Below are positions 45,014 through 53,814 of a DNA stretch of 64,000 nucleotides, one piece after another. Made by a program: the position numbers and the translations under genes. The notes below the pieces were generated by a model. The model was not told where the DNA came from. It made no database searches and saw only the letters and a program-made list of their open reading frames with translations. Location of the stretch: the NCBI GenBank assembly GCA_937925855.1, contig CALAMO010000010.1, positions 186,001 through 250,000 on the forward strand, read 5' to 3'. Source of the stretch: an uncultured Thiotrichaceae bacterium. GTDB lineage: Bacteria > Pseudomonadota > Gammaproteobacteria > Thiotrichales > Thiotrichaceae. Each line of letters begins with the position of its first letter. The first letter of the stretch is position 1.

Positions 45014-45042
45014 CTCTCCCCACGCACAGTTGAGGGGGAGAG
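45014..45042. terminator. Hairpin between convergent uvrA and transglycosylase genes
   Basis: CTCTCCCC (45014-45021) and GGGGAGAG (45035-45042) form an eight-base stem with a 13-base loop, 28 bp after the uvrA stop. There is no clear T-run on either side. It is the best terminator candidate in the gap of 75 bp. Confidence 0.5.
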
Positions 45043-45061
45043 GCATTAATGACGAGTACTG

Positions 45062-45667
45062 TTACCGCAACTGCAAGCGTTGTCCAATTTGTACATGGAA
45101 GGGTGCTTTTAGCCGATTCAGCTGGATAATTTTTTTAACCGGCACGCTGGTGCGGCGCATGACCTCATACACCGTGTGGCCCCGCTTGACCAGGAAAGAC
45201 CGTGGGCCCTGGGCTTGTTTATTCTTTAGTCGCTGTTTTTGGGTCGCCTTTTTAGCTTTGCGGCTTTTGTTGACATTGACTTTTTTATGCGTTCTGCCTT
45301 TGCGCTTTCCGGGTCTGACATTACCTTCGCCTGCATTGTAGGCCGCTACCGCTCGCCGGGTATCACCTCGGTAGCGCTTAAATAAATAGCTGAGGTAGCG
45401 GGTGGCACCGTGGACATTTCCCCAGGGGTTGTAACCCCGGCGTACATTAAAACGCCGGGCGGTGGCGGGCATGAGTTGCATCAATCCCTTTTCACCGGCA
45501 GCGCCTCTGGTCTTGCGTTTGAAACAGCTTTCCACCGAAATCACGGCCTTAATAAGGTCTTCGCTGACACCGTATTTTCTTGAGGCACTCCTAATGGTTT
45601 GTTTGTAGCGTTTAGCTTTGCGTTCCAGTGTTTTCTTGCTTAATACCTGACAGCCTGCTGCTGACAC
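45062..45667 (-). CDS. Lytic transglycosylase (SLT) with C-terminal LysM, no visible signal peptide
   Basis: This 201-residue protein has an SLT-type catalytic domain (about residues 25-120) with catalytic E46 in AVISVESCFKRKTRGAAGEK, GLMQLMPATARRF and AAYNAGEGNV, a very basic linker (KRKGRTHKKVNVNKSRKAKK) and a C-terminal LysM domain (VKRGHTVYEVMRRTSVPVKK). Such enzymes cleave peptidoglycan glycan chains in the periplasm. Only a GTG start at 45665-45667 is available; the frame is closed by a TAA 42 bp further upstream, and no hydrophobic export signal is present. Either export is unusual, a frameshift removed the signal, or the true start is missed. The catalytic part is otherwise intact. 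Confidence 0.85.
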   Translation of the reverse strand: MSAAGCQVLSKKTLERKAKRYKQTIRSASRKYGVSEDLIKAVISVESCFKRKTRGAAGEKGLMQLMPATARRFNVRRGYNPWGNVHGATRYLSYLFKRYRGDTRRAVAAYNAGEGNVRPGKRKGRTHKKVNVNKSRKAKKATQKQRLKNKQAQGPRSFLVKRGHTVYEVMRRTSVPVKKIIQLNRLKAPFHVQIGQRLQLR

Positions 45668-45756
45668 GTCCGGTCTGTAGGTGAGGGGGACAGCACAAGA
45701 CGATTGATATTAAGCTAATATTCAGCTTATTGATGAGTAAAGCTTAAACAGGGGCT

Positions 45757-47121
45757 TCACAGCAGGGGTAGCATTAGGGCAGCCAGTCCGAGCACCGCCG
45801 CGAAGCCAACGATGTCAGTAATGGTAGTGAGCACAACGCCGCCTGCCAGCGCGGGGTCAATGTGAAAATAACGCATAATAATCGGCAGAAAAACGCCGGA
45901 ACCGGATGCCGCCAAGAGATTAATGATCATCGCCAGTCCGGTCACAATACCGATCCCGATATTACCGAACGTGAAAGTGGCAATCGCAAACACGGCGATG
46001 GCCCAGATGATGCCATTCATTAGGCTGACTAATAATTCTTTAATTAGGAGCGAGCGGCGATTGGATTTGCCCAGCTGGCCTAGGGCAAGGCCACGGATGA
46101 CCAGCGTCAGTGTTTGTGTGCCTGCGACTCCACCCATGCTGGGAATAACGCCCATTAGAATAGCCAGTGCGACGGTTGATTCCAACGTGGCCTCAAACTG
46201 AGCGATTACCCAGGCTGCCAGCAGCGCCGTCATCAGATTGGTGCCGAGCCAGACGGCGCGGCGGCGGGCGCTCAACAACACGGGGGCAAATAAATCTTCC
46301 TCATCGTCTAAGCCAGCCATGCTCATGACAGAATGTTCCGCTTCCTCACGAATGATATCGACCACATCGTCAATGGTGATGCGGCCAAGTAGCCTATGAT
46401 TATGATCCACTACGGGTGCTGAGATCAGATTGCGATCTTCAAATAGGCGTGCTACTTGCTGTGAAGCGGTATCCGCCAGGATGGGATTTTGCTGGGTGTC
46501 CATTACATCCACCACCAGTTCATCCGGCTGGCCGGTGAGCACGGTCGACAGCGGCAGAATGCCAAGGTATCGGTCATAGCGGTTCACCACGATAATATTA
46601 TCGGTGTGTGAGGGTAGCTCATCCAGACGACGCAGATAACGCAGCACCACATCCAGACTCACATCGGCGCGCACTGTGATTGTCTGCGTGTCCATCAGGC
46701 CACCCGCAGTGTCCTCATCATAGCTTAGAACGGCCTCCAGCCGAATCCGATCCTGGCGATCCATCCCAGCCAGCGTTTGTGCGATTAGCGTGTCCGGTAG
46801 GCTTTGCAGGAAGTCCGCCATATCATCGTCATCAAGATCTTTAATCGCTTGGATAATCTCGCCGGTATCCATCTCACCGACTAGGCCGTTACGCACTTCC
46901 TCGCTGAGTTCAATCAGCACCTCGCCTTCATTATCAGGCTCAACCAGTTCCCAAATCAGTTCACGCCGGCCGCGCGGAGCTGCTTCGATCAGGTCGGCCA
47001 TTTCAGCGGGATGCATGGCGTTTAACATGCGCTGCACCTGGAACAGAGAGCTAGTGTTAATGGCTTGGTACAACAGTTCTAGGCGCTGTTCGCTGCTTTG
47101 ATGTTCCAGGGTGGCTGACAT
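45757..47121 (-). CDS. mgtE: Magnesium transporter MgtE
   Basis: MgtE is a homodimeric magnesium channel gated by intracellular Mg. The ATG at 47119-47121 (MSATLEHQ) gives 454 residues, the family norm; the longer frame from 47256 adds a basic, unlikely tail. The cytosolic N domain (MNAMHPAEMADLIEAAP, about residue 33) is followed by two CBS domains (about 140-255, with YDEDTAGGLMDTQTITVRAD and GRITIDDVVDIIREE) and the transmembrane pore region with GVIPSMGGVAGTQTLTLVIR and LAASGSGVFLPIIMRYF. It follows rapZ in the same direction with a gap of 162 bp. Confidence 0.95.
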   Translation of the reverse strand: MSATLEHQSSEQRLELLYQAINTSSLFQVQRMLNAMHPAEMADLIEAAPRGRRELIWELVEPDNEGEVLIELSEEVRNGLVGEMDTGEIIQAIKDLDDDDMADFLQSLPDTLIAQTLAGMDRQDRIRLEAVLSYDEDTAGGLMDTQTITVRADVSLDVVLRYLRRLDELPSHTDNIIVVNRYDRYLGILPLSTVLTGQPDELVVDVMDTQQNPILADTASQQVARLFEDRNLISAPVVDHNHRLLGRITIDDVVDIIREEAEHSVMSMAGLDDEEDLFAPVLLSARRRAVWLGTNLMTALLAAWVIAQFEATLESTVALAILMGVIPSMGGVAGTQTLTLVIRGLALGQLGKSNRRSLLIKELLVSLMNGIIWAIAVFAIATFTFGNIGIGIVTGLAMIINLLAASGSGVFLPIIMRYFHIDPALAGGVVLTTITDIVGFAAVLGLAALMLPLL

Positions 47122-47283
47122 GGTGGTGCGGTTCCGTGTTCCGGTTTGTTCAGGCGCTGAGCGGTGCGGCCGGCAGAATGCTATTGTAGCAGTGCGGATT
47201 ACAGATACTAGCCGTGGTGTCGAATTAGTGCGTTCCAGCACAAGAATGCCCACCATGGCGGACTAGGGACGGGCTGTTAAGCG

Positions 47284-48159
47284 CTATGAGTGCAGCTCAT
47301 TTAGCTCGCGGTGTCGAATCAGGGTCTGTCCGGGGTATTGCTGGCGGAAATGCTGATATAGCTGCTGTGCGATATAGACTGAGCGGTGGCGACCACCGGT
47401 ACAGCCGATGGAAACCGTGAGGTAGGCGCGTTGGTTTTCTACCAGGTCATGCAGCCATAGTGCCATAAAATCGCGGATAGCCGCGTTCATTGCATGCACA
47501 CGCTCGTGCTGTTCCAACCATTCAATGATGCCTGTGTCTTGGCCAGTGAGTGCGCGTAGTTCAGGCACCCAGTGAGGGTTGGGTAGGCAGCGCACATCAA
47601 AAATAAAGTCTGAATCTGAGGGTGACTCATGCTTGAAGCCAAATGATTGAAACATGAGTGAGAAGGGTTTCAAAGTCTGGTCGGCCAACTGATGGGCCAA
47701 CCGCGCTTTCAGCAGGCGACCCAGTTCATACACATTAATCTGTGAGGTATCCAGGCGCCAGTCGGCGTATTGCGCTAGGTCTGCTAGCAGCGTCTGTTCC
47801 AGCTGAATTGCTTTTTCCAGCTGTTGCTCTTCGTCTGCCAGCGGGTGGCGGCGACGTGTTTCATTATAGCGTTTACGGATAACGGCCTGTCTGGCGAACA
47901 GATAGACCAGTTTCGTGTTGGGGTAGGTTTGGCGGATGCGGTCTAAGGTGGGCGGAATTTCCAGCAGGCTGTTCTTGCCGCCTCGAATATCCAGGCCAAT
48001 TGCAAGGTGCGTCAGTCGCATGATTTGCGGCGTTTTCAGCAGGTCCTCAATGAGCTGGGAGGGCAGGTTGTCGATGCAGTAATAGCCTGTATCTTCCAGT
48101 GTTTGCAAAGCGTAACTTTTGCCCGCACCTGACATGCCGCTAATGATGGCAATTTGCAT
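47284..48159 (-). CDS. rapZ: RNase adapter protein RapZ
   Basis: RapZ is a nucleotide-binding protein that, in Escherichia coli, guides RNase E to the small RNA GlmZ and so tunes amino-sugar synthesis. The 291-residue protein has Walker A GMSGAGKS (residues 8-15), the second family motif IGLDIRGGKNSLLEI, and the C-terminal domain with SIGCTGGRHRSVYIAQQL. It lies between ptsN and mgtE. The usual next gene in many relatives, ptsO (NPr), is not found; only 27 bp separate the rapZ stop from the longer mgtE frame and 162 bp from its likely start. Confidence 0.95.
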   Translation of the reverse strand: MQIAIISGMSGAGKSYALQTLEDTGYYCIDNLPSQLIEDLLKTPQIMRLTHLAIGLDIRGGKNSLLEIPPTLDRIRQTYPNTKLVYLFARQAVIRKRYNETRRRHPLADEEQQLEKAIQLEQTLLADLAQYADWRLDTSQINVYELGRLLKARLAHQLADQTLKPFSLMFQSFGFKHESPSDSDFIFDVRCLPNPHWVPELRALTGQDTGIIEWLEQHERVHAMNAAIRDFMALWLHDLVENQRAYLTVSIGCTGGRHRSVYIAQQLYQHFRQQYPGQTLIRHRELNELHS

Positions 48160-48192
48160 GGTAATCGTCTGTCCAGTTCCATTGCTTTGGAC

Positions 48193-48675
48193 TCAGGCTG
48201 CCATCTCTTTAATATCCGTCGTACACAGAGAATCGAGCAAATCCAAGGTGAGCCGTGCATTTTGATACTGCACGATTTGTTGTGCGAGGTCGCGCTGATT
48301 AATGCTGCTGGTTAATTCGCTGAGCAGTGGGCGATAGCTCGCACTATTAAGCTCGGGCACCAGCAGCGCGAGCAGTATGTGAACAGGCTTCTTGTCTGGC
48401 GTGTCCATATGCAGCCCTTCTTCTAGCACCAGCAAAGCAGCACGCGGATGAGTAATGTCTGTGCACGCATGGGGGATGGCGATACCATTCCCCAGTGCGG
48501 TACTCCCCAATTTTTCACGGGCCACCAGCGCATCGAAAACGTTATCAACGCTCAGCTCGCTCACATGTATATCATGGCAGAGCCGTTCGGATAAGAGCTC
48601 AAAGGCACGTTTAGTGCTGGAGACCTCCGTGGTAAAAGTCATTCTGTCCGTAGATAGCAGGGTCGAAATATCCAT
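48193..48675 (-). CDS. ptsN: PTS IIA-like nitrogen regulatory protein
   Basis: PtsN (EIIA-Ntr) is the final phosphate acceptor of the regulatory nitrogen phosphotransferase chain and affects potassium, nitrogen and envelope stress control. The 160-residue protein has the phosphorylated His at residue 69 in LGNGIAIPHACTDI. In many homologues the next residues are GR, here AC, a mild change. It sits in the standard order rpoN-hpf-ptsN-rapZ, with a 33-bp gap to rapZ. Confidence 0.94.
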   Translation of the reverse strand: MDISTLLSTDRMTFTTEVSSTKRAFELLSERLCHDIHVSELSVDNVFDALVAREKLGSTALGNGIAIPHACTDITHPRAALLVLEEGLHMDTPDKKPVHILLALLVPELNSASYRPLLSELTSSINQRDLAQQIVQYQNARLTLDLLDSLCTTDIKEMAA

Positions 48676-48762
48676 AAATCACTCGTTAGTTGCTGTGCAA
48701 GTCGCAGACCTGCACGCCTTGGGGTTAAACCTACTCATGCGCGCCACTAAGCTTGCTGGGTT

Positions 48763-49125
48763 TTACTTAATACTGGCCAGCTGCAAGTCATCCGCTTCTT
48801 CAACGGCTAGGTTGCGGTGAGCACCTTCTTCGCGGTGGTGATCTTGTAGTTTGGCCTTGTGTTTAAGTACCTGACGATCCAGCTTATCGGCTAATGCGTC
48901 GATCGCTGCATACATATGCCCTTCCCGGGCGTTCGCAAATATGTGGTTACCACTCACGTGCATGGAGGCTTCTGCACTGTGCTGCGTTTTATTCTCGACT
49001 TTGAGTATTACGTGAATGTTCAGCACCTGATCAAAGTGGCGAACTATACGTGCTAATTTCTCTTTAACATAGCTATTTAATGCAGGAGTAACTTCTATGT
49101 GATGACCGGTAATTTCTAATTGCAT
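48763..49125 (-). CDS. hpf: Ribosome hibernation-promoting factor
   Basis: This 120-residue protein belongs to the HPF/RaiA family, which binds in the 30S decoding region and inactivates ribosomes in stationary phase. It opens with LEITGHHIEVTPALNSYVKE, followed by the basic surface HFDQVLNIHVILKVENKTQH and AAIDALADKLDRQVLKHKAK. It is slightly longer than the short type (about 95-110), with a hydrophilic tail after residue 105. It lies just after rpoN (125-bp gap), the usual position. An AGGAG ribosome site precedes the ATG. Confidence 0.94.
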   Translation of the reverse strand: MQLEITGHHIEVTPALNSYVKEKLARIVRHFDQVLNIHVILKVENKTQHSAEASMHVSGNHIFANAREGHMYAAIDALADKLDRQVLKHKAKLQDHHREEGAHRNLAVEEADDLQLASIK

Positions 49126-49250
49126 GTGTAAACTCCTTATTTTAAGTCAATGATGAGCATGAAAAATTCATACCCCACAAGCACACAAGTCGGAGACTTG
49201 CTAAGTAAAACAGCCCGCTCACCTAGCTTTGGTCACCGATCCTGTGGTGT

Positions 49251-50759
49251 TCAGTCGGCGCTGAATGCCAGTGAATGGGTTTCCTGATTGGCTACCATTG
49301 TCCTGCGTTCGTGCGACGGAGGAATGGAAATGGCTTCGCGGTATTTTGCGACGGTTCGCCGTGCGACGTTGATGCCCTGCTCCTTTAACAGTTCGGTGAG
49401 TTTATTGTCGCTTAAAGGGGAGGCGGGATTTTCCCCGGAAATAAGCTGTTTGATCATGGCGCGGATCGCGGTTGAGGAACAGCGGTTACCGGTGTCTGTT
49501 TCTAGCTGGCTGGAGAAAAAATATTTAAATTCAAACACGCCGCGCGGGGTGTGTATGTACTTATTGGTTGTGACCCGTGAGATGGTTGATTCATGCATCT
49601 CCAGCTCTTCAGCGATGTCCCGCAGGATCATAGGTTTCATAGCTTGCTCGCCGTATTGCATAAACGCCTGCTGGCGCTGCACGATGGCTTTGGCGACGTT
49701 AATTATAGTGTGGTTGCGACTTTCTACGCTGCGAATGAGCCAGCGCGCCTGCTGTAAGTTTTCTTTGAAATAGAGTTTGTCAGTGCGGTCTTTGACCTGA
49801 TCAGCCAAGGCGGCGTAGGTTTGATTGACGCTAATATCGGGTGTTATCTTACCGTTTAGCGTGACAAACCACTGGCCATGCAGCTTGCGTACGAAAACAT
49901 CGGGCGTAATATAATCGTTCGCGGTGCTGGCAAATGCATTACCCGGTTTGGGCTGTAACGTCCTTAGCAAGCTTATGATTGCCTCCAGAGTGTTTTGGCT
50001 GATTTTTAATCTTCTCGCTATTTCTTTATAATTTCGTTTCTCTAATAAGTCCAGTTGTTTATTTACCAATTCAATGGCCTTAAGATGAAGTGTGGTCTGT
50101 GGTTTGAGCTGCTGTAGCTGTAGCAGCAAGCATTCACGCAGGTTACGCGCCGCCACACCGACCGGATCCAGGTGTTGCACAAAAGTCAGTACTGCTTGAA
50201 CATCGTCCAGCTCCAACAGGGGGTCATGCTCATCTTGCAGGCCATGTAAGATTTCTTCCAGCTCTTCAGGTAAATAGCCCGCGGGGTCTAAAGATTGAAT
50301 GATAACGGCGGCGATGTGCTTGTCGAGCGCGCTGAGATGGCTCATATTCACCTGCCAGAGCAGGTGGTCTTGGAGGCTGTTATCAGTCGATCCGGTTTGG
50401 TTTTCCAGAAAGCTCTGGTTGTCGGTATCTGCCGTTGCACGTGGCGTGCGTACGTCATAAGTATCGCTCCATTCGGCATCGATATTCATTTCCGCTGGAA
50501 TTTCAGTCGCTAGGTTGTTACCGCTGTCGGGTGCTAGCTGCTCCGTCACTGCTTCATCGTCCGCATTTTTTTCAGCGGAGATTTCGGTCGGGGAATAGTC
50601 ATCATCGCTCAGCTGGAGCAGGGGGTTTTCCTCCAGGGCCTGCTGAATTTCTTCCTGTAATTCGATGGATGAGAGCTGCAACATGCGTATGGCCTGCTGC
50701 AGCTGAGGTGTCATGGACAGGCTTTGCCCGATGCGTACATCAAGTCCTTGTCTGAGCAT
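49251..50759 (-). CDS. rpoN: RNA polymerase sigma-54 factor
   Basis: RpoN directs RNA polymerase to -24/-12 promoters with the help of AAA activators. The 502-residue protein has the Gln-rich activator-interacting region I (SLSMTPQLQQAIRMLQLSS, residues 13-31), a short acidic region II (about 55-110), the core-binding region and, at the C-terminus, the RpoN box ARRTVAKYRE (residues 466-475). A tail of 27 residues follows the box. An AGAAG ribosome site precedes the ATG. lptB, which commonly precedes rpoN, is not upstream here; instead thiL ends 142 bp away. Confidence 0.97.
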   Translation of the reverse strand: MLRQGLDVRIGQSLSMTPQLQQAIRMLQLSSIELQEEIQQALEENPLLQLSDDDYSPTEISAEKNADDEAVTEQLAPDSGNNLATEIPAEMNIDAEWSDTYDVRTPRATADTDNQSFLENQTGSTDNSLQDHLLWQVNMSHLSALDKHIAAVIIQSLDPAGYLPEELEEILHGLQDEHDPLLELDDVQAVLTFVQHLDPVGVAARNLRECLLLQLQQLKPQTTLHLKAIELVNKQLDLLEKRNYKEIARRLKISQNTLEAIISLLRTLQPKPGNAFASTANDYITPDVFVRKLHGQWFVTLNGKITPDISVNQTYAALADQVKDRTDKLYFKENLQQARWLIRSVESRNHTIINVAKAIVQRQQAFMQYGEQAMKPMILRDIAEELEMHESTISRVTTNKYIHTPRGVFEFKYFFSSQLETDTGNRCSSTAIRAMIKQLISGENPASPLSDNKLTELLKEQGINVARRTVAKYREAISIPPSHERRTMVANQETHSLAFSAD

Positions 50760-50901
50760 TATTCTTCTTCTTTTGCTTTATTCAGATGGGAAGGTTGGAT
50801 CCTCGTCATACTTGCATAGTAGCGGTAAATCGTTGGGGCTGCAAAGTGTGCGCAGATAATCTGTACCCCTCTGAGCGCCTGCTGAATAGGGGGTGGTGGC
50901 G

Positions 50902-51888
50902 CTAAACAGGTTTGGAAGCGGTGAAGTGATTGAAACCCTGAATATTATTTTCCGGCAGCGTGGCCATTTCCGCTGGAATGAGGCTTAATGAAGGTGTCTG
51001 CGCCGTGGCGGGCTGAATATGACCAATAACACTGACGGCGGTTTGGGTGGCGTTTGCCACCGCGTGCAGGGCATCGAGTTTCTCAGGGGGTAGCGTTAGG
51101 AGCAGCTCGTAGTCGTCGCCTCCCGCTAACGCCAAGGTGCGTCTCTGGTCAGCGGGCAGTGTGCTCAGGGCTGGGCTAACGGGAATCTGTTCGGTCAGCA
51201 GCGTGGCTGCCACGCCAGATTGCGCCAAAATATGCTGTAGGTCGGCCATTAACCCGTCTGAAATATCAATGCAGCTGTGGGCATGCTGTCGGATATTCCG
51301 GCCAAATGCCAGACGCGGGCTGGGATAGTTTAGGCGTTCGATACAGTAAGTTTGTTCTGGCAGGGGCAGCTGTAGACGCCCTTGTAAACAGGCTAGCCCG
51401 GCGGCGGCATCGCCCGGTGTGCCGGTCACACAGATTAGGTCGTTGGGCAGTGCGCCACTGCGGCGCAGCGCACTGCCTTTTGGGAGTGTACCCATGATCT
51501 GGATAGTGATGCTGAGGGGGCCGCGCGTGGTATCGCCGCCGATGAGGCTGATGTGATGCTGATCGGCTAATGCTTTCAGGCCGCCGCTGAACGCCTTCAG
51601 CCAGTCGTGCTCGGCCTCCGGCAGGGTGAGGGCGAGGGTAAACCAGCGTGGCTGTGCGCCCATAGCCGCCATGTCGCTGAGGTTTACGGCGAGCGCTTTA
51701 TGGCCGATAGCCGCAGCGGGTGTCGCGTGCGGGAAATGCACGCCTGCGATAGAGGTGTCGACTGAGACAGCTAGCTCCTCGCCCGCCCGCAGGCTGAAGA
51801 CTGCTGCGTCATCGCCATTGGCAACGCTGATTTGGCTGTCTGGCTGCGGCCAGCTGAAATAATCCTGGATAATCTTAAATTCAGACAT
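50902..51888 (-). CDS. thiL: Thiamine-monophosphate kinase
   Basis: ThiL phosphorylates thiamine monophosphate to the active coenzyme thiamine diphosphate. The 328-residue protein starts MSEFKIIQDYF, then shows NGDDAAVF, the metal-binding DTSIAGVHFP, GHKALAVNLSDMAAMGAQPR, LIGGDTTRGPLSI, DISDGLMADLQHIL and GGDDYELLLTLPPE, all diagnostic of ThiL. In many relatives it follows nusB and precedes pgpA; here those genes are absent and the M48 protease gene lies 16 bp upstream. Confidence 0.96.
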   Translation of the reverse strand: MSEFKIIQDYFSWPQPDSQISVANGDDAAVFSLRAGEELAVSVDTSIAGVHFPHATPAAAIGHKALAVNLSDMAAMGAQPRWFTLALTLPEAEHDWLKAFSGGLKALADQHHISLIGGDTTRGPLSITIQIMGTLPKGSALRRSGALPNDLICVTGTPGDAAAGLACLQGRLQLPLPEQTYCIERLNYPSPRLAFGRNIRQHAHSCIDISDGLMADLQHILAQSGVAATLLTEQIPVSPALSTLPADQRRTLALAGGDDYELLLTLPPEKLDALHAVANATQTAVSVIGHIQPATAQTPSLSLIPAEMATLPENNIQGFNHFTASKPV

Positions 51889-51904
51889 AAGAAATCAAAC
51901 TATT

Positions 51905-52753
51905 TTATTCGGCCTCCAGCCAGCGCATAAAGGCCGCGGGGAGCGGGGTTATATCCTGCTGGTGATTACGCCATTCGTTCTCTGCCGCTAGCTGATGCAG
52001 TGCGGTAATCCGCGTTTGATCAAGGGGATGAGTGCTGAAGAAAGCCGGTGTTTTGCGTCGTGTGTCATTACTTTTTCGGGCGTGGAGCGCGGCGAATAAA
52101 TCACTTGCCCCCGCAACGTGGCCATAGGCTTGGTACACGGCGTATAAGGCGTCTCGGTCGGCTTCACTCTCCATGGCACGGCTGAAGTGAAGTCGTGTAT
52201 ACAAGCCGGAGCTGCCGAGTACCTCGATGCTGGAATAGCCCATGAGCAGTTTAATGCCGGAGCTGATTGCCATGTTCTGGCCTACTGAGCGGATGGGGTG
52301 GCGCAGTTTGATGTGGGCGGCTTCGTGCGCAATCAGCATCGCCAAGCTGTTCTCATTCGGCAGTGCGCGGAGTAATCCTTTGTACAGTAAAATATTGCCA
52401 CCCAGCGTGGCGAAGGCGTTTTCTATGTCTTCGTTCTGGTAGTGAAGACGTAGCGACAGTCCCTCCGGCAGGTCCAGGCCGGGAATAAGGCGTGCGGTAA
52501 GTCCATCCAAGTAGGCCCTCAATTCAGGGTGAGCTGAGGCGTCAAACGCTGATTCTGGGTAGGCTTCACTGAGGCGGACCTCTTGTGCGAAGGGCACGAG
52601 TGTGGCCAGCCAGCCGCCGCTTTTCCCCAACAACCAGGCTACAGCGGCCATCACGACTAAGATACCGGCGAGCAATTTCACCAAGGTGAGTACCGGATGG
52701 GTCAGACTGGTATTGATGCCTTCTGGCGGCTGGGGATTAGTGTATTTGTCCAT
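51905..52753 (-). CDS. M48 family metallopeptidase
   Basis: This 282-residue protein has one transmembrane segment (about residues 21-42) and a catalytic zinc motif HEAAH at residues 143-147, with the third ligand in EADRDALYAVY downstream. It is a membrane-anchored member of the M48 peptidases, which degrade misfolded membrane or periplasmic proteins. Its start lies within the last 17 bp of the YbjQ-like gene, so the two are coupled. The C-terminal part contains FFSTHPLDQTRITALHQLA, typical of periplasmic M48 proteins. The substrate is unknown. Confidence 0.9.
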   Translation of the reverse strand: MDKYTNPQPPEGINTSLTHPVLTLVKLLAGILVVMAAVAWLLGKSGGWLATLVPFAQEVRLSEAYPESAFDASAHPELRAYLDGLTARLIPGLDLPEGLSLRLHYQNEDIENAFATLGGNILLYKGLLRALPNENSLAMLIAHEAAHIKLRHPIRSVGQNMAISSGIKLLMGYSSIEVLGSSGLYTRLHFSRAMESEADRDALYAVYQAYGHVAGASDLFAALHARKSNDTRRKTPAFFSTHPLDQTRITALHQLAAENEWRNHQQDITPLPAAFMRWLEAE

Positions 52754-53264
52754 GGTTAACGCTGGCAGCAGAGGCTTTCTTGGCCTGCCCGTTTAATGTT
52801 GGGCGGGTACGGCTAGGGATAAGCGCGGTGCCATAGGCCAATACTTCGACTGAGCCGATGCTATTGCCGCGGCCTTTATATATCGAGCAGGTCTCATAGC
52901 GCACATTCAGTATGAGCATGGCTTTTTGGTATTCCGCTTCCTGCTTCATGCGCAGCAGGGCTTCGCGCCGCGCACGATCCAGTAAGGTTTCGTAGGAGGT
53001 GACACGCCCGCCAAAAAAGGCGTGTAGCGCCGCGAGGAAGCGCTTGAAGTAATCGATTGAAATCGTGACATTGGCGCGCACTAGCGCAGATTCATAGTGG
53101 CCGGGCGGTGGGGTTTTGAGCGACACCGCCGGTAAGCTGTTCAGGCGTTTTTCCCGGCGCAAAATAGATTTGTAATGCCGTTTTTCCAAGAAGGTACCAA
53201 TAAAGTAAGTAGCAACCAGCAGTATCACCACGTACCAAAGCTGAAATGAAAACTGAAAGGGCAT
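52737..53264 (-). CDS. Membrane-anchored YbjQ-family protein
   Basis: This 175-residue protein has an N-terminal hydrophobic helix (about residues 6-26) and a YbjQ/DUF74 domain (about 70-160), in which FFGGRVTSYETLLDRARREA and LNVRYETC...VEVLAYGTAL match the neighbouring 104-residue paralogue. YbjQ proteins form pentamers in crystal structures and have been called heavy-metal-binding by annotation, but the function is not established. The gene sits between the small paralogue and the M48 protease and overlaps the latter. Confidence 0.85.
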   Translation of the reverse strand: MPFQFSFQLWYVVILLVATYFIGTFLEKRHYKSILRREKRLNSLPAVSLKTPPPGHYESALVRANVTISIDYFKRFLAALHAFFGGRVTSYETLLDRARREALLRMKQEAEYQKAMLILNVRYETCSIYKGRGNSIGSVEVLAYGTALIPSRTRPTLNGQAKKASAASVNHGQIH

Positions 53265-53266
53265 GA

Positions 53267-53581
53267 TTACTCCAGTGTGACCGCAGTGCCGTAGACGTAA
53301 ATTTCAGCGGCTCCCTGGGTGACGCTGGAGGTAGAGAAACGCACGTTCAAAATGGCATTTGCCCCGATGGCCTTGGCTTGGGCAATCATGCGTTCCATCG
53401 CCTCTTCGCGCGATTCTGAGAGCAATTCGGTATAACCTTTTAATTCGCCGCCAAAGAAATTTTTCAGCGAAGCCATAATATCACGCCCGACGTGTTTGGC
53501 GCGCACTGAGCTGCCCTGGACTAAGCCTAGGTGCTGGCGAATGGTTTTACCGGGTACGGTTTCAAGATTTGTGATTTGCAT
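53267..53581 (-). CDS. YbjQ-family protein
   Basis: This 104-residue protein is a stand-alone YbjQ/DUF74 domain: it starts MQITNLETVPGKTIRQHLGL, then has GSSVRAKHVGRDIMASLKNF, FFGGELKGYTELLSESREEA and ILNVRFSTSSVTQGAAEIYV. The length is normal. It ends two bases before the larger paralogue begins, and the M48 gene follows, so three coupled genes form a small operon. Its function is unknown. Confidence 0.92.
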   Translation of the reverse strand: MQITNLETVPGKTIRQHLGLVQGSSVRAKHVGRDIMASLKNFFGGELKGYTELLSESREEAMERMIAQAKAIGANAILNVRFSTSSVTQGAAEIYVYGTAVTLE

Positions 53582-53743
53582 AAGTGGAAGCCATCTATCA
53601 GTTTGTCTATCGGTTTGCCTGCTGGGTGTTTTTTGATTATGTGCTAAACCGGTAGAAAGACCAAATAATGATTTTCAGGTCGTTTGCTTGACAGCGCGCA
53701 GCCGTCAGTCGGTGGGTGATACATTCAGCTGACGCTGTGCTAG

Positions 53744-53769
53744 AAAGCCACCGGCAGAAGCCGGTGGCT
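53744..53769 (-). terminator. Intrinsic terminator after the BCCT gene
   Basis: Read leftward, AGCCACCGGC and GCCGGTGGCT form a perfect 10-bp stem with a four-base loop, followed by TTCT. It lies 46 bp after the BCCT stop. A second small hairpin (CCACAT/ATGTGG, 53774-53787) precedes it. Confidence 0.85.
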
Positions 53770-53814
53770 GAGTCCACATTTATGTGGGTTCTTATAACGA
53801 AAAGTCCTGTGTGA

